Below are positions 26,163 to 35,511 of a stretch of DNA of 64,000 nt, piece after piece. The DNA comes from Clostridium sp. 1001271st1 H5. Lineage in GTDB: Bacteria > Bacillota > Clostridia > Lachnospirales > Lachnospiraceae. Both the position numbers and the translations under genes were made by a program. The notes under the pieces were generated by a model. It was not told the DNA's origin. It saw nothing but the letters and a program-made list of their open reading frames with translations, and did no database searches. The stretch spans positions 62,001-126,000 of the forward strand of contig NZ_SPHO01000001.1 in the NCBI RefSeq assembly GCF_005845215.1. Direction: 5' to 3'. Position 1 is the first letter of the stretch, and the number at the start of each line of letters is the position of its first letter.

Positions 26163-27110
26163 ATGGGGAATAAAAGAAGTGTGGGCGTACAGCTGAAAAA
26201 GATGCTGCCCGGCTATGCATTTGCCGCTCCGGGGGTTATATTTGTGGCTGTTTACATGGGATATCCCCTGGTGCGCTCGCTTTACCTGAGCTTTACCAAT
26301 TACAATTTTGCGTTTGATAAAAAACCGGTATTTGCAGGCCTTTCTAATTTTGCAAAGATGTTTACGGATGCGTACTTTATGGATTCGCTGAAAAACACAG
26401 TGGTATTCTCACTGCTGTTTTTTCCGTCCATCATGGTTATCTCCCTGATAATTGCCATGCTTCTGGATAAGGGCGTCAGGGGCTCGGGAGTATTCCGGAC
26501 CTGCGTATTCGTGTCCATGGTGGTTCCGCTGTCCCTGACCGGTATTATTTTCCAGTGGATTTTAAATAATCAGTACGGCCTTCTCAACAGCGTGCTCAGG
26601 GAAGTGCTGCACCTGGATTCCTGGGCCCATAACTGGCTGGGAGAGGGGAAGTGGGCCATGTTTTCCATAGTGATAGTCAGCTTGTGGAAAAATATGGGGA
26701 TGCTTGTAATCTTTTTCATGGCAGGTCTTGCAGGCATTCCGTCGGACATCATTGAATCCGCCAAGATAGACGGAGCCAACGCATTCCAGAGGATTTTCAG
26801 GATTATTCTGCCGAATCTGAAGGAAAGCTATGTAATCTGCGGCCTGTGGGCCATCATCCAGTCCGTGAAGGTATTTGAACAGCCATTTGTCATGACAAAC
26901 GGAGGACCGGGCACATCCACCCTGGTTCTTTACCAGTATACATGGATGAACGCATTTAAATATTATGAGATGGGCTATGCGTCTGCCATCGGTTATTTTA
27001 TGGGAGCCGTTATCCTGATTCTGTCATGTATCAATCTTTACATCAACAGGACAAAGGATGAGGATGAAGTGAAGCGGAAAAAGACGGGACAAAGGAGGAA
27101 CAGGGCATGA
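26163..27110 (+). CDS. Carbohydrate ABC permease, UgpA/MalF type
   Basis: A 315-residue integral membrane protein with six helices; the EAA loop is visible as IIESAKIDGANAFQRIFRIILPNLK. ATG 26163 is favoured over 26151 because GAGGTGG lies right before it. It forms the translocation pore with the next gene's product; the two genes overlap by 4 bp (ATGA). Confidence 0.92.
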   Translation: MGNKRSVGVQLKKMLPGYAFAAPGVIFVAVYMGYPLVRSLYLSFTNYNFAFDKKPVFAGLSNFAKMFTDAYFMDSLKNTVVFSLLFFPSIMVISLIIAMLLDKGVRGSGVFRTCVFVSMVVPLSLTGIIFQWILNNQYGLLNSVLREVLHLDSWAHNWLGEGKWAMFSIVIVSLWKNMGMLVIFFMAGLAGIPSDIIESAKIDGANAFQRIFRIILPNLKESYVICGLWAIIQSVKVFEQPFVMTNGGPGTSTLVLYQYTWMNAFKYYEMGYASAIGYFMGAVILILSCINLYINRTKDEDEVKRKKTGQRRNRA

Positions 27111-27946
27111 ATATTAAGAAAAATGCAGGCAATATAACCGTGTTCATACTGCTGCTCATCATATCCTTTATCTTTATCATCCCTTTCATATGGACGATGC
27201 TTACCTCGCTGAAACCGGATGAAGAGATATACTCGTCAGTCCTTACTTTTCTTCCTGTTAATCCCTATGCAGGGCACTATACAGGCATTTTTACAAAGCT
27301 GGGAAATTTCTTTAAGTATTTCTCCAATTCCGTTGTGGTGTCCTTCTGGAGCGTGCTGTTCAATGTGCTGTTTGCAGCCACACTGGGATATTCCTTTTCC
27401 AAGTTCCAGTATTGGGGCAGGGACCTGTTTCTGGGCTTTGTTCTGTTAATCATTACGCTGCCCTATGTCATTTACCTGATACCGATTTATATTATGCAGT
27501 CGCGTTTTGATTTGATTGATACCAGACTGGGACTCATACTTCCGTATATCGCCACCAACCTGCCTATGTCCGTGTTCATTATGAGGGGGCAGTTTAACGG
27601 TGTTCCCAATGAGATGATGGAGGCAGCCAGGATAGACGGGGCGGGCCAGTGGCAGACCTTCAGCCGCGTAATGCTTCCCATTGTGAAGCCTGGCATTGCC
27701 ACGGTCATCATCATGACGTTTATTTCGGTGTGGGGAGAATTTACCTATGCCAGAACCCTGTGCACCACGGCTAAGTCCCAGACCCTTGCAGTGGGTATTA
27801 CCTTTCTGCGGGATGAAGCGGCCTCTTGGCAGTACGGTACATTAACAGCAACCATTATCCTGTCCCTGATTCCTGTGCTGGCAATCTTTTTGTCCATGCA
27901 GAAATATTTCATCAAGGGAATCATGGCAGGGGCAGTGAAAGGATAG
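27107..27946 (+). CDS. Carbohydrate ABC permease, UgpE/MalG type
   Basis: A 279-residue permease with six helices, the EAA loop MMEAARIDGAGQWQTFSRVMLPIVKPG, and the usual C-terminus KYFIKGIMAGAVKG. It overlaps the previous permease gene by 4 bp and is followed after 10 bp by an enolase-superfamily enzyme, which ties transport to catabolism. Confidence 0.93.
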   Translation: MNIKKNAGNITVFILLLIISFIFIIPFIWTMLTSLKPDEEIYSSVLTFLPVNPYAGHYTGIFTKLGNFFKYFSNSVVVSFWSVLFNVLFAATLGYSFSKFQYWGRDLFLGFVLLIITLPYVIYLIPIYIMQSRFDLIDTRLGLILPYIATNLPMSVFIMRGQFNGVPNEMMEAARIDGAGQWQTFSRVMLPIVKPGIATVIIMTFISVWGEFTYARTLCTTAKSQTLAVGITFLRDEAASWQYGTLTATIILSLIPVLAIFLSMQKYFIKGIMAGAVKG

Positions 27947-27956
27947 GAGACAGCGC

Positions 27957-29078
27957 ATGAAAATCATTAAATTTGAGACCTGGTGGGTAAAACGCAGCAA
28001 ATGCCTGTTTGATGAAAAGCGCAAGGGCAAGAGCAGCATGGACTGGGATGTGGTAGTGCTTAAACTGACCACGGATAACGGAATCGAGGGAATCGCAACA
28101 GCCCTGGCAGCGCGGTCGGGACGGGTGACGGAAACCTATCTCCACGATAACATTGCCCCGGTGGTTCTGGGCGCATCCCCCTATGACCGGGAAAGGATAT
28201 GGCATGAGCTGTGGAACATTGACCGCCACCTCACATTTTTCCCTGTCTATCTGCCGGGGCCGGTGGATGCGGCCCTGTGGGACATCTGCGCCAAGGCAGC
28301 AGGACTGCCTCTCTATCAATACATTGGCGCTTACCGGCAGACCCTGCCCGTGTATGCCAGCGGCCTGTTCCATGAAGACCCGGAGGAATATGTGCGGGAA
28401 GCCCTTTACTACAAATCCAGGGGAATCAACTGCTATAAGGCCCATCCCTCCGGTCCCTGTGAGCTGGATATGGAAATCCATGAGAACATACGCAAGGCAG
28501 TGGGGCCGGACATGAAGCTCATGAGCGACCCTGTGGCGGAATATACCCTGGAAGAGGCAATCCGGGTGGGAAGGCATCTGGAAAAGCTGGGATATGAATG
28601 GCTGGAAGAGCCTTTCCGCGATTTTGAACTGAATAAATATACACAGCTGTGCTCTGCCCTGGATATCCCCATTGCCGCCACGGAGACAACCAGAGGCTGC
28701 CACTGGGGCGTGGCCCAGGTCATTAACCAGAAGGCGGCGGATATTGTAAGGGCGGACGTATCATGGAAATGCGGCGTCACCGGAACCCTGAAAATCGCCC
28801 ATCTGGCGGAAAGCTTTGGAATGCAGTGCGAGATTCATACCACGACCATGAATTACATGGACCTGGTCAACCTCCATGTTTCCTGCGCCATACGCAACTG
28901 CAGATATTTTGAGTACTTTGTGCCGGAGGAGGATTTCATGTTTCCCATGAAAGGACTTCTTCCCATTGATGATAAAGGCATGATTACGGTTCCCGATAAA
29001 CCGGGAATCGGCGGGGAGCTGGATTGGGAGCTGATTGAACGGAATTGCGTCTCCTACCAGACGGAGGTATTTGAATGA
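27957..29078 (+). CDS. Mandelate racemase/muconate lactonizing (enolase superfamily) enzyme
   Basis: A 373-residue enolase-superfamily protein, probably a sugar-acid dehydratase. The metal ligands are visible as Asp191 (SDP), Glu217 (LEEP) and Glu243 (ATE). The catalytic lysine motif on the second strand is Lys161-Ala-His163, and His294 (CEIHT) is a candidate general base. KxH rather than KxK at that point departs from the classical mandelate racemase subgroup, so stereospecificity cannot be assigned. Translation is coupled to the next SDR gene by a 4-bp overlap. Confidence 0.87.
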   Translation: MKIIKFETWWVKRSKCLFDEKRKGKSSMDWDVVVLKLTTDNGIEGIATALAARSGRVTETYLHDNIAPVVLGASPYDRERIWHELWNIDRHLTFFPVYLPGPVDAALWDICAKAAGLPLYQYIGAYRQTLPVYASGLFHEDPEEYVREALYYKSRGINCYKAHPSGPCELDMEIHENIRKAVGPDMKLMSDPVAEYTLEEAIRVGRHLEKLGYEWLEEPFRDFELNKYTQLCSALDIPIAATETTRGCHWGVAQVINQKAADIVRADVSWKCGVTGTLKIAHLAESFGMQCEIHTTTMNYMDLVNLHVSCAIRNCRYFEYFVPEEDFMFPMKGLLPIDDKGMITVPDKPGIGGELDWELIERNCVSYQTEVFE

Positions 29079-29818
29079 TGGAATTGGCGGGAAAGACAGG
29101 AATCATTACAGGCGGCTCCAGCGGGCTTGGGTTTGCCACGGCCAATGTTCTGGCGGAGGCAGGGGCTGCGGTATATGCCGTAAGCCGGAGCGGCAGGCCT
29201 AAGGCGGATGGCGGAGCCAGCCATGAACGGGTCATTCATATGGCGGCAGATGTAAGCGATTATAAGGCGATGGAGAAGATAACAGAAGAAATAGGCCGTG
29301 AACACGGCATTGATTTCCTGGTAAATAACGCGGGAATCACAGTGAAGAGTCTGGCCCAGGATGTGTCGGACGCGGACTTTGAAACAGTGCTCCGGGTAAA
29401 TGTAAGCAGCGTATTTAAGCTTTGCACCCTGTGCTACCCCTATCTCAGGCAGTCGCCCCGCAGGGGCAGAATCGTGAACATCACTTCCATGGCAGCTCAT
29501 CTGGGATTCTCGGAGGTGGTGCCCTACTGCACCAGCAAGGGAGCCGTGCTGTCCATGACAAGGGGGCTGGCGGTGGAATGGGCTCAGGATGATATCAATG
29601 TAAACTCGGTAGCGCCGGGGTGGTTTCCGTCGGAGATGAGCCGCAGGGTCATGGACGAGGAACGGAGGCAGAAAATACTGGCCCGGATGCCGGTCCATTG
29701 CTTCGGGAATCCCAGGGATATCGGCGCCATGGTAAAGTTCCTGGTGTCGGATGAGTCGGAGTATATAACGGGCCAGGATTTCGCTGTGGACGGCGGAGCG
29801 CTGAGTTTCGGTTATTGA
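29075..29818 (+). CDS. Short-chain dehydrogenase/reductase
   Basis: A 247-residue classical SDR with the cofactor motif TGGSSGLG, the NNAG motif, and the YCTSKG catalytic Tyr-x3-Lys. It probably oxidises or reduces a sugar acid with NAD(P)(H). Start codons at 29075 and 29078 are both possible; the first overlaps the enolase-superfamily stop. A second, distinct SDR lies 3 kb downstream in the same locus. Confidence 0.92.
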   Translation: MMELAGKTGIITGGSSGLGFATANVLAEAGAAVYAVSRSGRPKADGGASHERVIHMAADVSDYKAMEKITEEIGREHGIDFLVNNAGITVKSLAQDVSDADFETVLRVNVSSVFKLCTLCYPYLRQSPRRGRIVNITSMAAHLGFSEVVPYCTSKGAVLSMTRGLAVEWAQDDINVNSVAPGWFPSEMSRRVMDEERRQKILARMPVHCFGNPRDIGAMVKFLVSDESEYITGQDFAVDGGALSFGY

Positions 29819-29901
29819 CAGAGGGAGGCTGCGCAGAACTGCCAGTGCGCGGAGGCGTGGGTGCGCAGCTGCGCGGCTGCAGTTAAATAGGAGGAAATAG
29901 A

Positions 29902-30567
29902 ATGAAGCTGTGGAATGATGAACATGAGAAATTTGCCCTGATGAAGGAAAAACTCTACACGCCCGTGGTAGGCGACATACTGGACGGACTGGGATATTAT
30001 CACCAGTTTCTGCCCCAGGATATCCGTCCCCTGCGGGAGGATATGAAGCTGGCGGGAAAGTGCATGACCGTGCTGATGACAGATGTGTACGGCCCCCAGA
30101 AAAAGCCCTTTGGGTTTTTGACAGAGGCGCTGGACCAGCTGGAGGAAAACGAGATATACATTGCTTCCGGCGGAACCAAACGCTGCGCCTACTGGGGGGA
30201 ACTTCTGACCGCCACGGCCAGGACCAGGAAGGCGGCCGGCGCTGTTGTAAACGGGTGGCACAGGGATACGCCCCAGGTGCTGTCCCAGAACTGGCCTGTG
30301 TTTTCCTGCGGCTGCTATGCCCAGGATTCCAGCGTCCGCACCCAGGTAGTGGATTTTCGGTGCGATATCGAGATAGGGCAGGTTAGGATTCACGACGGGG
30401 ATTTGATTTTCGGAGATGTGGACGGCGTCCTGGTTATTCCAAAAGAAGCAGCGGACCAGGTACTGGAGAAAGCCCTGGAAAAGGCTGCCGGGGAAAAGAC
30501 CGTGAGGAAGGCCATCGAGGAAGGCATGAGCGCTACGGATGCATTTGCAAAATTCGGTATTTTGTAG
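29902..30567 (+). CDS. RraA-like family protein (possible sugar-acid aldolase)
   Basis: A 221-residue protein of the RraA / HMG-aldolase-like fold: [13 protein letters not shown] at the start, [11 protein letters not shown], and [31 protein letters not shown]. Family members include 4-hydroxy-4-methyl-2-oxoglutarate aldolases that release pyruvate; others lack activity. In this locus it could cleave a 2-keto-3-deoxy acid. The usual metal-site Arg-Asp pair seems altered (WHRDT). The 83-bp gap before it is GC-rich and contains the palindrome GCGCAGCTGCGC at 29863-29874. Confidence 0.8.
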   Translation: MKLWNDEHEKFALMKEKLYTPVVGDILDGLGYYHQFLPQDIRPLREDMKLAGKCMTVLMTDVYGPQKKPFGFLTEALDQLEENEIYIASGGTKRCAYWGELLTATARTRKAAGAVVNGWHRDTPQVLSQNWPVFSCGCYAQDSSVRTQVVDFRCDIEIGQVRIHDGDLIFGDVDGVLVIPKEAADQVLEKALEKAAGEKTVRKAIEEGMSATDAFAKFGIL

Positions 30568-30587
30568 AGGAGGGGGACAGCAGCCGG

Positions 30588-30935
30588 ATGGATGAAACAA
30601 TGGAGATAAGACAGCGGGCATTTCAGATTGAAGAAATAGACAATGTGGCCACGGCTCTGGAGGAGCTGCCTCCCGGTCCGGTAAGGCTTCTGGGCGATGT
30701 GTGCAGGGCGGAGACAGAGGCTGTACAGAAGATTCCAAAGGGCCATAAAATCGCTCTCCGGGACATGGCGGCCGGGGAGGATATCATTAAATACGGGGTC
30801 CGCATTGCCAGGGCTGTAAAGGACATAAGGGCCGGAGAATGGGTCCATCTTCACAATATCCGCAGCGTGTACGATGAACGTTCCAGCCACCTGGACGTGA
30901 TGACCGGAGCGCCTAAGGATACCAGATATGAGTAG
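30588..30935 (+). CDS. UxaA-family dehydratase, small (SAF) subunit
   Basis: A 115-residue protein matching the N-terminal SAF domain of altronate/galactarate dehydratases (IPKGHKIALRDMAAGEDIIKYG, AGEWVHLHNI). In many bacteria this domain is fused to the catalytic part; here it is a separate gene 11 bp before the large subunit. Confidence 0.88.
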   Translation: MDETMEIRQRAFQIEEIDNVATALEELPPGPVRLLGDVCRAETEAVQKIPKGHKIALRDMAAGEDIIKYGVRIARAVKDIRAGEWVHLHNIRSVYDERSSHLDVMTGAPKDTRYE

Positions 30936-30946
30936 GAGGCAGGCGG

Positions 30947-32179
30947 ATGGATAACCTTAAGAAGGAATACAGCTGGATGGGCTATGTGAGGAATAACGGC
31001 GCAATGGGAATCCGCAACAAGGTGCTGGTCATCTACACCGTGGAGTGCGCTTCCTTTGTGGCCAGGGAAATCGTAAGACTTGCAGGGGACCCGGAAACAG
31101 AGGTGGTTGGTTTTTCCGGGTGCACGGATAACGAATATGCGGTGCGCCTTCTGATTGCCCTGATACGCCACCCCAATGTGGGGGCTGTTCTGACCGTAGG
31201 TCTTGGATGCGAGTATGTGCAGCCGGAATGGCTGGCGGATATAGCCGGAAAAGAGGGAAAGGAAGCTGCCTGGATGTTTATCCAGCAGGAGGGAGGAACC
31301 AGGAAAACCATTGAAAAGGGGCTGGCTGCCGTGGGACGGATGCGGGAAAAGCTGAAGGAAACCAAGAGAAGGCCCATGGGAATCAGGGATTTAATCATAG
31401 GGGCAGAGTGCGGGGGGTCTGATTACACCAGCGGACTGGCCGGAAATGTGGTGGTGGGACGGTTGTACGACCGGCTGACCGACATGGGAGGCACCGCTGT
31501 TTTTGAGGAAATCGTGGAGGCTGTCGGTCTGAAGGAGCTGCTGGAGGGACGGGCTGCAGATGAAAAAGCCAGGCAGGAGATAGGGGATACATACGATAAG
31601 GCCCTGGAATACTGTAAATCCGTGCGCCAGTATTCGGTCAGCCCGGGCAACTTTGCAGGAGGGCTGTCCACCATTGAGGAAAAGAGCATGGGCGCCCTTG
31701 TTAAGAGCGGAAGCAGGCCCATACAGGGAGTCCTTAAGGTGGGGATGAAGCCGCCCCACCCCGGTCTGTGGCTGTTAGATTCCACGCCCGACCCATACTG
31801 GATGCAGTTCGGAATCACCAATCCCAATGACAACGAGGGACTGATGGATTTGATTGCCTGTCACAGCCATATTGTGTTTCTGGTAACGGGCCGGGGAAAT
31901 GTGGTGGGCTCTGCCGTTTCCCCCTGCATTAAAATCACGGGCAATTCAGCCACCTATAAGGCCATGGAAGAGGACATGGACTTTGACGCGGGACCGGTGC
32001 TGGAAGGGCTTTGCACCCAGGATGAGATGGCAGAAGCCCTGCTTGGACTGGTGGCAGAGGTGGCTTCCGGCACAAAAAGCAAGAGCGAGGCGCTGGGCCA
32101 TAAGGAGTATTTCATACCATATAAATATCAGGACAGGGACGTAGTTAAAAAATGCGCAGGAGGCATAGGCAATGTTTGA
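30947..32179 (+). CDS. UxaA-family (altronate/galactarate-type) dehydratase, large subunit
   Basis: A 410-residue catalytic part of the UxaA family, with GYVRNNGAMGIRNKVLVI at the start, the ECGGSDYTSGLAGN motif, and a C-terminal KITGNSATY region. Together with the preceding SAF subunit it would dehydrate a hexonate such as altronate to a 2-keto-3-deoxy acid using iron. It overlaps the following SDR gene by 8 bp. Confidence 0.9.
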   Translation: MDNLKKEYSWMGYVRNNGAMGIRNKVLVIYTVECASFVAREIVRLAGDPETEVVGFSGCTDNEYAVRLLIALIRHPNVGAVLTVGLGCEYVQPEWLADIAGKEGKEAAWMFIQQEGGTRKTIEKGLAAVGRMREKLKETKRRPMGIRDLIIGAECGGSDYTSGLAGNVVVGRLYDRLTDMGGTAVFEEIVEAVGLKELLEGRAADEKARQEIGDTYDKALEYCKSVRQYSVSPGNFAGGLSTIEEKSMGALVKSGSRPIQGVLKVGMKPPHPGLWLLDSTPDPYWMQFGITNPNDNEGLMDLIACHSHIVFLVTGRGNVVGSAVSPCIKITGNSATYKAMEEDMDFDAGPVLEGLCTQDEMAEALLGLVAEVASGTKSKSEALGHKEYFIPYKYQDRDVVKKCAGGIGNV

Positions 32180-32942
32180 TACAGGTAGTTATTTTTCATT
32201 AGAAGGACAGACTGCAATCGTGACAGGAGGCTCCACCGGACTGGGGCTTGCAATCACCAGGTGCATGGTGGGCGCTGGGGCAAAGGTGGCGGTGCTCAGC
32301 TATGAGAGCCGGGAGCAGGGACAGGAAGCCCTAAAGGAGTTTGGGGGAAAGGCTGTGTTTTACCAGTTTGACATCACGGACACGGACCACACCCGGGAGA
32401 TGGCTGACAGGATTATAGCGGAACAGGGACCTGTGTCCATCCTGGTGAACAATGCCGGAAACCACTGCAAGAAATACATTGAGGACATGACGGTGGAGGA
32501 TTACGTCAATGTGCTGAATGTACATCTGGTAGGTGCTTTCGCGCTGACAAAGGCATTATTTCCCCATATGAAGGAGCAGGGGAAGGGAAGCATCCTGTTC
32601 CAGGCCAGCATGACCAGCTACATTGGCCAGCCCCAGGTGGCGGGTTATGCCACGGCCAAGGCAGGCTATCTGGGCCTGGTGCACACCCTGGCAACAGAAG
32701 GCGGTCCTTACGGGGTGCGGGTCAATGCCATTGCCCCGGGATGGATTGACACGCCTATGTTCCACAAGGCCACGGACGGGGACACGGTCCGTCTTGGAAA
32801 AATCCTGGGACGGATTCCCATGCAGAAGGTGGGAACCGTGACGGATATAGGCATGGCTGCTGTGTTTTTATGCAGTGATGCGGCCGGATACATATCAGGC
32901 ACCTGCCTGCCTGTGGATGGGGGTGCTCTGATTGGGTTCTGA
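32172..32942 (+). CDS. Short-chain dehydrogenase/reductase (putative uronate reductase)
   Basis: A 256-residue SDR with TGGSTGLG, NNAGNH and GYATAKAGY (Tyr-x3-Lys). It sits between the UxaA-type dehydratase and UxaC, so it may interconvert tagaturonate/fructuronate with altronate/mannonate, a step that in other bacteria is done by UxaB/UxuB. That role is inferred from position only. Confidence 0.88.
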   Translation: MFDTGSYFSLEGQTAIVTGGSTGLGLAITRCMVGAGAKVAVLSYESREQGQEALKEFGGKAVFYQFDITDTDHTREMADRIIAEQGPVSILVNNAGNHCKKYIEDMTVEDYVNVLNVHLVGAFALTKALFPHMKEQGKGSILFQASMTSYIGQPQVAGYATAKAGYLGLVHTLATEGGPYGVRVNAIAPGWIDTPMFHKATDGDTVRLGKILGRIPMQKVGTVTDIGMAAVFLCSDAAGYISGTCLPVDGGALIGF

Positions 32943-34335
32943 TTGTTTTTCAGAGGAACTTCTTTTGACAAACCCCACGGGAAGCAGGCTGTACCACAGC
33001 TATGCGGAGAAGCTGCCCATAGTGGATTACCACTGCCATCTGGTGGCCAGAGAAATCTATGAAAACAGGGAGTTTGAGGATTTGGGGGAAATGTGGCTGG
33101 CCCATGACCATTATAAATGGAGGGCTATGCGTACATTTGGAATTGGTGAGGACTATATTACCGGCAGCAGGAGTTACTATGAGAAATATATGGAATTTGC
33201 CCGGATTATGCCCTGTCTTGCGGGCAACCCCCTCTATATATGGTGCGCCCTGGAGCTGAAACGGTATTTTGATATTGAGGAGCCCCTGGGGCCGGACAAT
33301 GCAGAGGAGATTTACCGGCGAACCAACCAGAGAATCAGGGAGCTTCACATGACGCCCAGGTGGTGCATGGAACGGTCCGGGGTGGAGCTTTTAAGCACCA
33401 CGGAGGACCCGGCGGACAGCCTGGAATACCACTGGAAAATGAAGGAGGAGGCTGCCTTTAAAACCCGCATACTCACAGCGTTCCGCCCTGACAAGGCATT
33501 TTACTGCGAGTGGAAGACATTTCCGGATTATATAAAAATACTGTCAGGGGCAGCCGGGCAGGAAATCGTGGATTTCCCCTCCCTGATGGGAGCCCTGGAA
33601 CAGCGTCTGGCCTGCTTTGCGGAATTCGGAACAACGGTCAGCGACAACGGCATTGCCGATATTGCGTGGGAGGATTACACTGCGGACCAGGTGGAGGATG
33701 TATTCCGGAAAGCATTGATGGGGGAGGACTTATCACGGAAAGAAATAAGCAGGTATAAATCCGCATTTATCATTGAGATGGCAAAGCTTTACAAAAAATA
33801 CAACTTTGTGATGCAGCTGCACATCGGAACCTATCTGGATGCCAATCACAGAAAGGTGAGGGAAATAGGGCCGTCCACCGGCTTTGACTGCGTGGACGAT
33901 TCCACGGCCGTAAAATCCGTGGGGCATATACTGGACCGGCTGACAGAGCTGGATGAGCTGCCAAAGACCATTCTGTACCCCCTTAATCCGGCACAGATGG
34001 AGCCATTTGCCATTCTGGCGGCAGGCTTCTGCGGCGGCGCGGTAAGGGGAAAGGTCCAGCTGGGGGCTCCCTGGTGGTTTAATGACCAGCCATGGGGCAT
34101 TATGCGGCAGTTTAATGGGGCGGGAAACCTGTATCCCCTGAGCCTGTCCGTTGGAATGCTTACGGATTCCAGAAGTTTCTTAAGCTATCCGCGCCATGAG
34201 CTGTACCGCCGCTGCCTTTGCAGCTATCTGGGGGAGCTGGTGGAACGGGGGGAATATTTCTCCGGTGAAAAATACCTGAAGGATGTGATAGAAGGCATCT
34301 GCTACAGGAATGTAAAAGAATACTTTGGATGGTAA
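32932..34335 (+). CDS. uxaC: Uronate isomerase
   Basis: A 467-residue protein of the amidohydrolase-fold uronate isomerase family, which converts D-glucuronate to D-fructuronate and D-galacturonate to D-tagaturonate. The family signature DYHCHL (His34, His36) is followed by WLAHDHYKWRAMR, and the C-terminal region has WWFNDQPWGI and LTDSRSFLSYPRHEL. There is no ATG near the N-terminus. TTG 32932, behind GGATGGGGGTG and overlapping the SDR by 11 bp, keeps the conserved start; TTG 32965 would truncate it. Confidence 0.93.
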   Translation: MGSDCFSEELLLTNPTGSRLYHSYAEKLPIVDYHCHLVAREIYENREFEDLGEMWLAHDHYKWRAMRTFGIGEDYITGSRSYYEKYMEFARIMPCLAGNPLYIWCALELKRYFDIEEPLGPDNAEEIYRRTNQRIRELHMTPRWCMERSGVELLSTTEDPADSLEYHWKMKEEAAFKTRILTAFRPDKAFYCEWKTFPDYIKILSGAAGQEIVDFPSLMGALEQRLACFAEFGTTVSDNGIADIAWEDYTADQVEDVFRKALMGEDLSRKEISRYKSAFIIEMAKLYKKYNFVMQLHIGTYLDANHRKVREIGPSTGFDCVDDSTAVKSVGHILDRLTELDELPKTILYPLNPAQMEPFAILAAGFCGGAVRGKVQLGAPWWFNDQPWGIMRQFNGAGNLYPLSLSVGMLTDSRSFLSYPRHELYRRCLCSYLGELVERGEYFSGEKYLKDVIEGICYRNVKEYFGW

Positions 34336-34386
34336 GCGCATGGCTGTAACCGGGATGGCGGTCATCGCGGAAGCAGCATCAAATGT

Positions 34387-34437
34387 CCGCCGTACAGGAA
34401 CTGATATTGTATCATGTGTTCCTGCGCGGCGGTTTTT
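34387..34437 (+). terminator. Terminator of the sugar-acid operon
   Basis: A long stem with outer arms CCGCCG/CGGCGG and inner arms CAGGAAC/GTTCCTG, followed by TTTTT. It ends the 10-kb operon. Confidence 0.88.
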
Positions 34438-34494
34438 GTGTTTTATGGGAAGGCGGGGCCTGCGAAAATAATTGCAATACTGGAATATCATTCC

Positions 34495-34523
34495 TTGAAA
34501 CAAGGTACTTTATATGTTAAAAT
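34495..34523 (+). promoter_or_regulatory. Promoter of the pyr operon
   Basis: TTGAAA at 34495 and TAAAAT at 34518 with a 17-bp spacer, about 50 bp before pyrF. No PyrR-type leader attenuator is visible. Confidence 0.6.
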
Positions 34524-34574
34524 GGGGAAAGAATTTATGCAAGGTGCAAAATACTCTTAACAAAGGAGAACATT

Positions 34575-35492
34575 ATGATAAGCCAGTTAATTGAAAAAAT
34601 AAAGAAAACCAATGCCCCAATCTGCGTAGGACTGGACCCCATGCTGTCCTATGTGCCGGAACATGTGGTTAAAAAATCCCTGGATGCATACGGAGAGACA
34701 CTGGAGGGGGCAGCTGATGCCATCTGGCAGTTTAATAAGGAAATTATTGACCATACCTCTGACCTGATTCCGGCTGTAAAGCCGCAGATTGCCATGTATG
34801 AGCAGTTTGGAATTGAAGGACTGACGGTATATAAGAAGACCGTGGATTACTGTCATGAAAAAGGGCTGATTGTCATTGGCGATGCGAAAAGGGGCGATAT
34901 CGGCTCCACATCCGCTGCCTATGCAGCTGGCCATCTGGGCAGGGTGCAGGTGGGGAGTAAGTCCTTAAGCGGATTCAATGTGGATATACTGACTGTAAAC
35001 CCATATCTGGGAACAGACGGCGTAAAGCCCTTTGTGGATGTGTGCAAGAGCGAGGACAAGGGACTCTTTGTCCTGGTCAAGACCTCCAACCCATCCAGCG
35101 GTGAGTTCCAGGACCGCCTTATTGACGGAAAGCCCCTGTATGAGTGGGTGGCTGCCAAGGTGGAAGAGTGGGGAGCCGGCTGCATGGACGGTGAATACAG
35201 CAATGTGGGAGCTGTGGTGGGAGCCACCTATCCTGAGATGAGTAAGATTCTGAGAAAGCTCATGCCCCGCACCTACTTCCTGGTACCGGGATACGGAGCC
35301 CAGGGAGGAACTGCCGCTGACCTTAAGCATTGTTTCAACCAGGACGGACTTGGAGCCATTGTCAATTCCTCCAGAGGAATCATTGCAGCTTATAAACAGG
35401 ATAAGTATAAGAACTTTGGACCGGAGCATTTCGGAGAGGCTTCCAGACAGGCAGTGATTGATATGGCTGCTGATATCGGCAGCGTACTGTAA
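34575..35492 (+). CDS. pyrF: Orotidine 5'-phosphate decarboxylase
   Basis: A 305-residue enzyme that converts OMP to UMP, the last step of UMP synthesis. It has ICVGLDPML at the N-terminus, AVKPQIAMYE, and the catalytic DAKRGDIGST motif. Its length fits the longer type-2 OMP decarboxylase subfamily. AAAGGAGA precedes the ATG. First gene of pyrF-pyrK-pyrD-pyrE. Confidence 0.96.
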   Translation: MISQLIEKIKKTNAPICVGLDPMLSYVPEHVVKKSLDAYGETLEGAADAIWQFNKEIIDHTSDLIPAVKPQIAMYEQFGIEGLTVYKKTVDYCHEKGLIVIGDAKRGDIGSTSAAYAAGHLGRVQVGSKSLSGFNVDILTVNPYLGTDGVKPFVDVCKSEDKGLFVLVKTSNPSSGEFQDRLIDGKPLYEWVAAKVEEWGAGCMDGEYSNVGAVVGATYPEMSKILRKLMPRTYFLVPGYGAQGGTAADLKHCFNQDGLGAIVNSSRGIIAAYKQDKYKNFGPEHFGEASRQAVIDMAADIGSVL

Positions 35493-35511
35493 GAGACAGG
35501 AGATTCATGTT

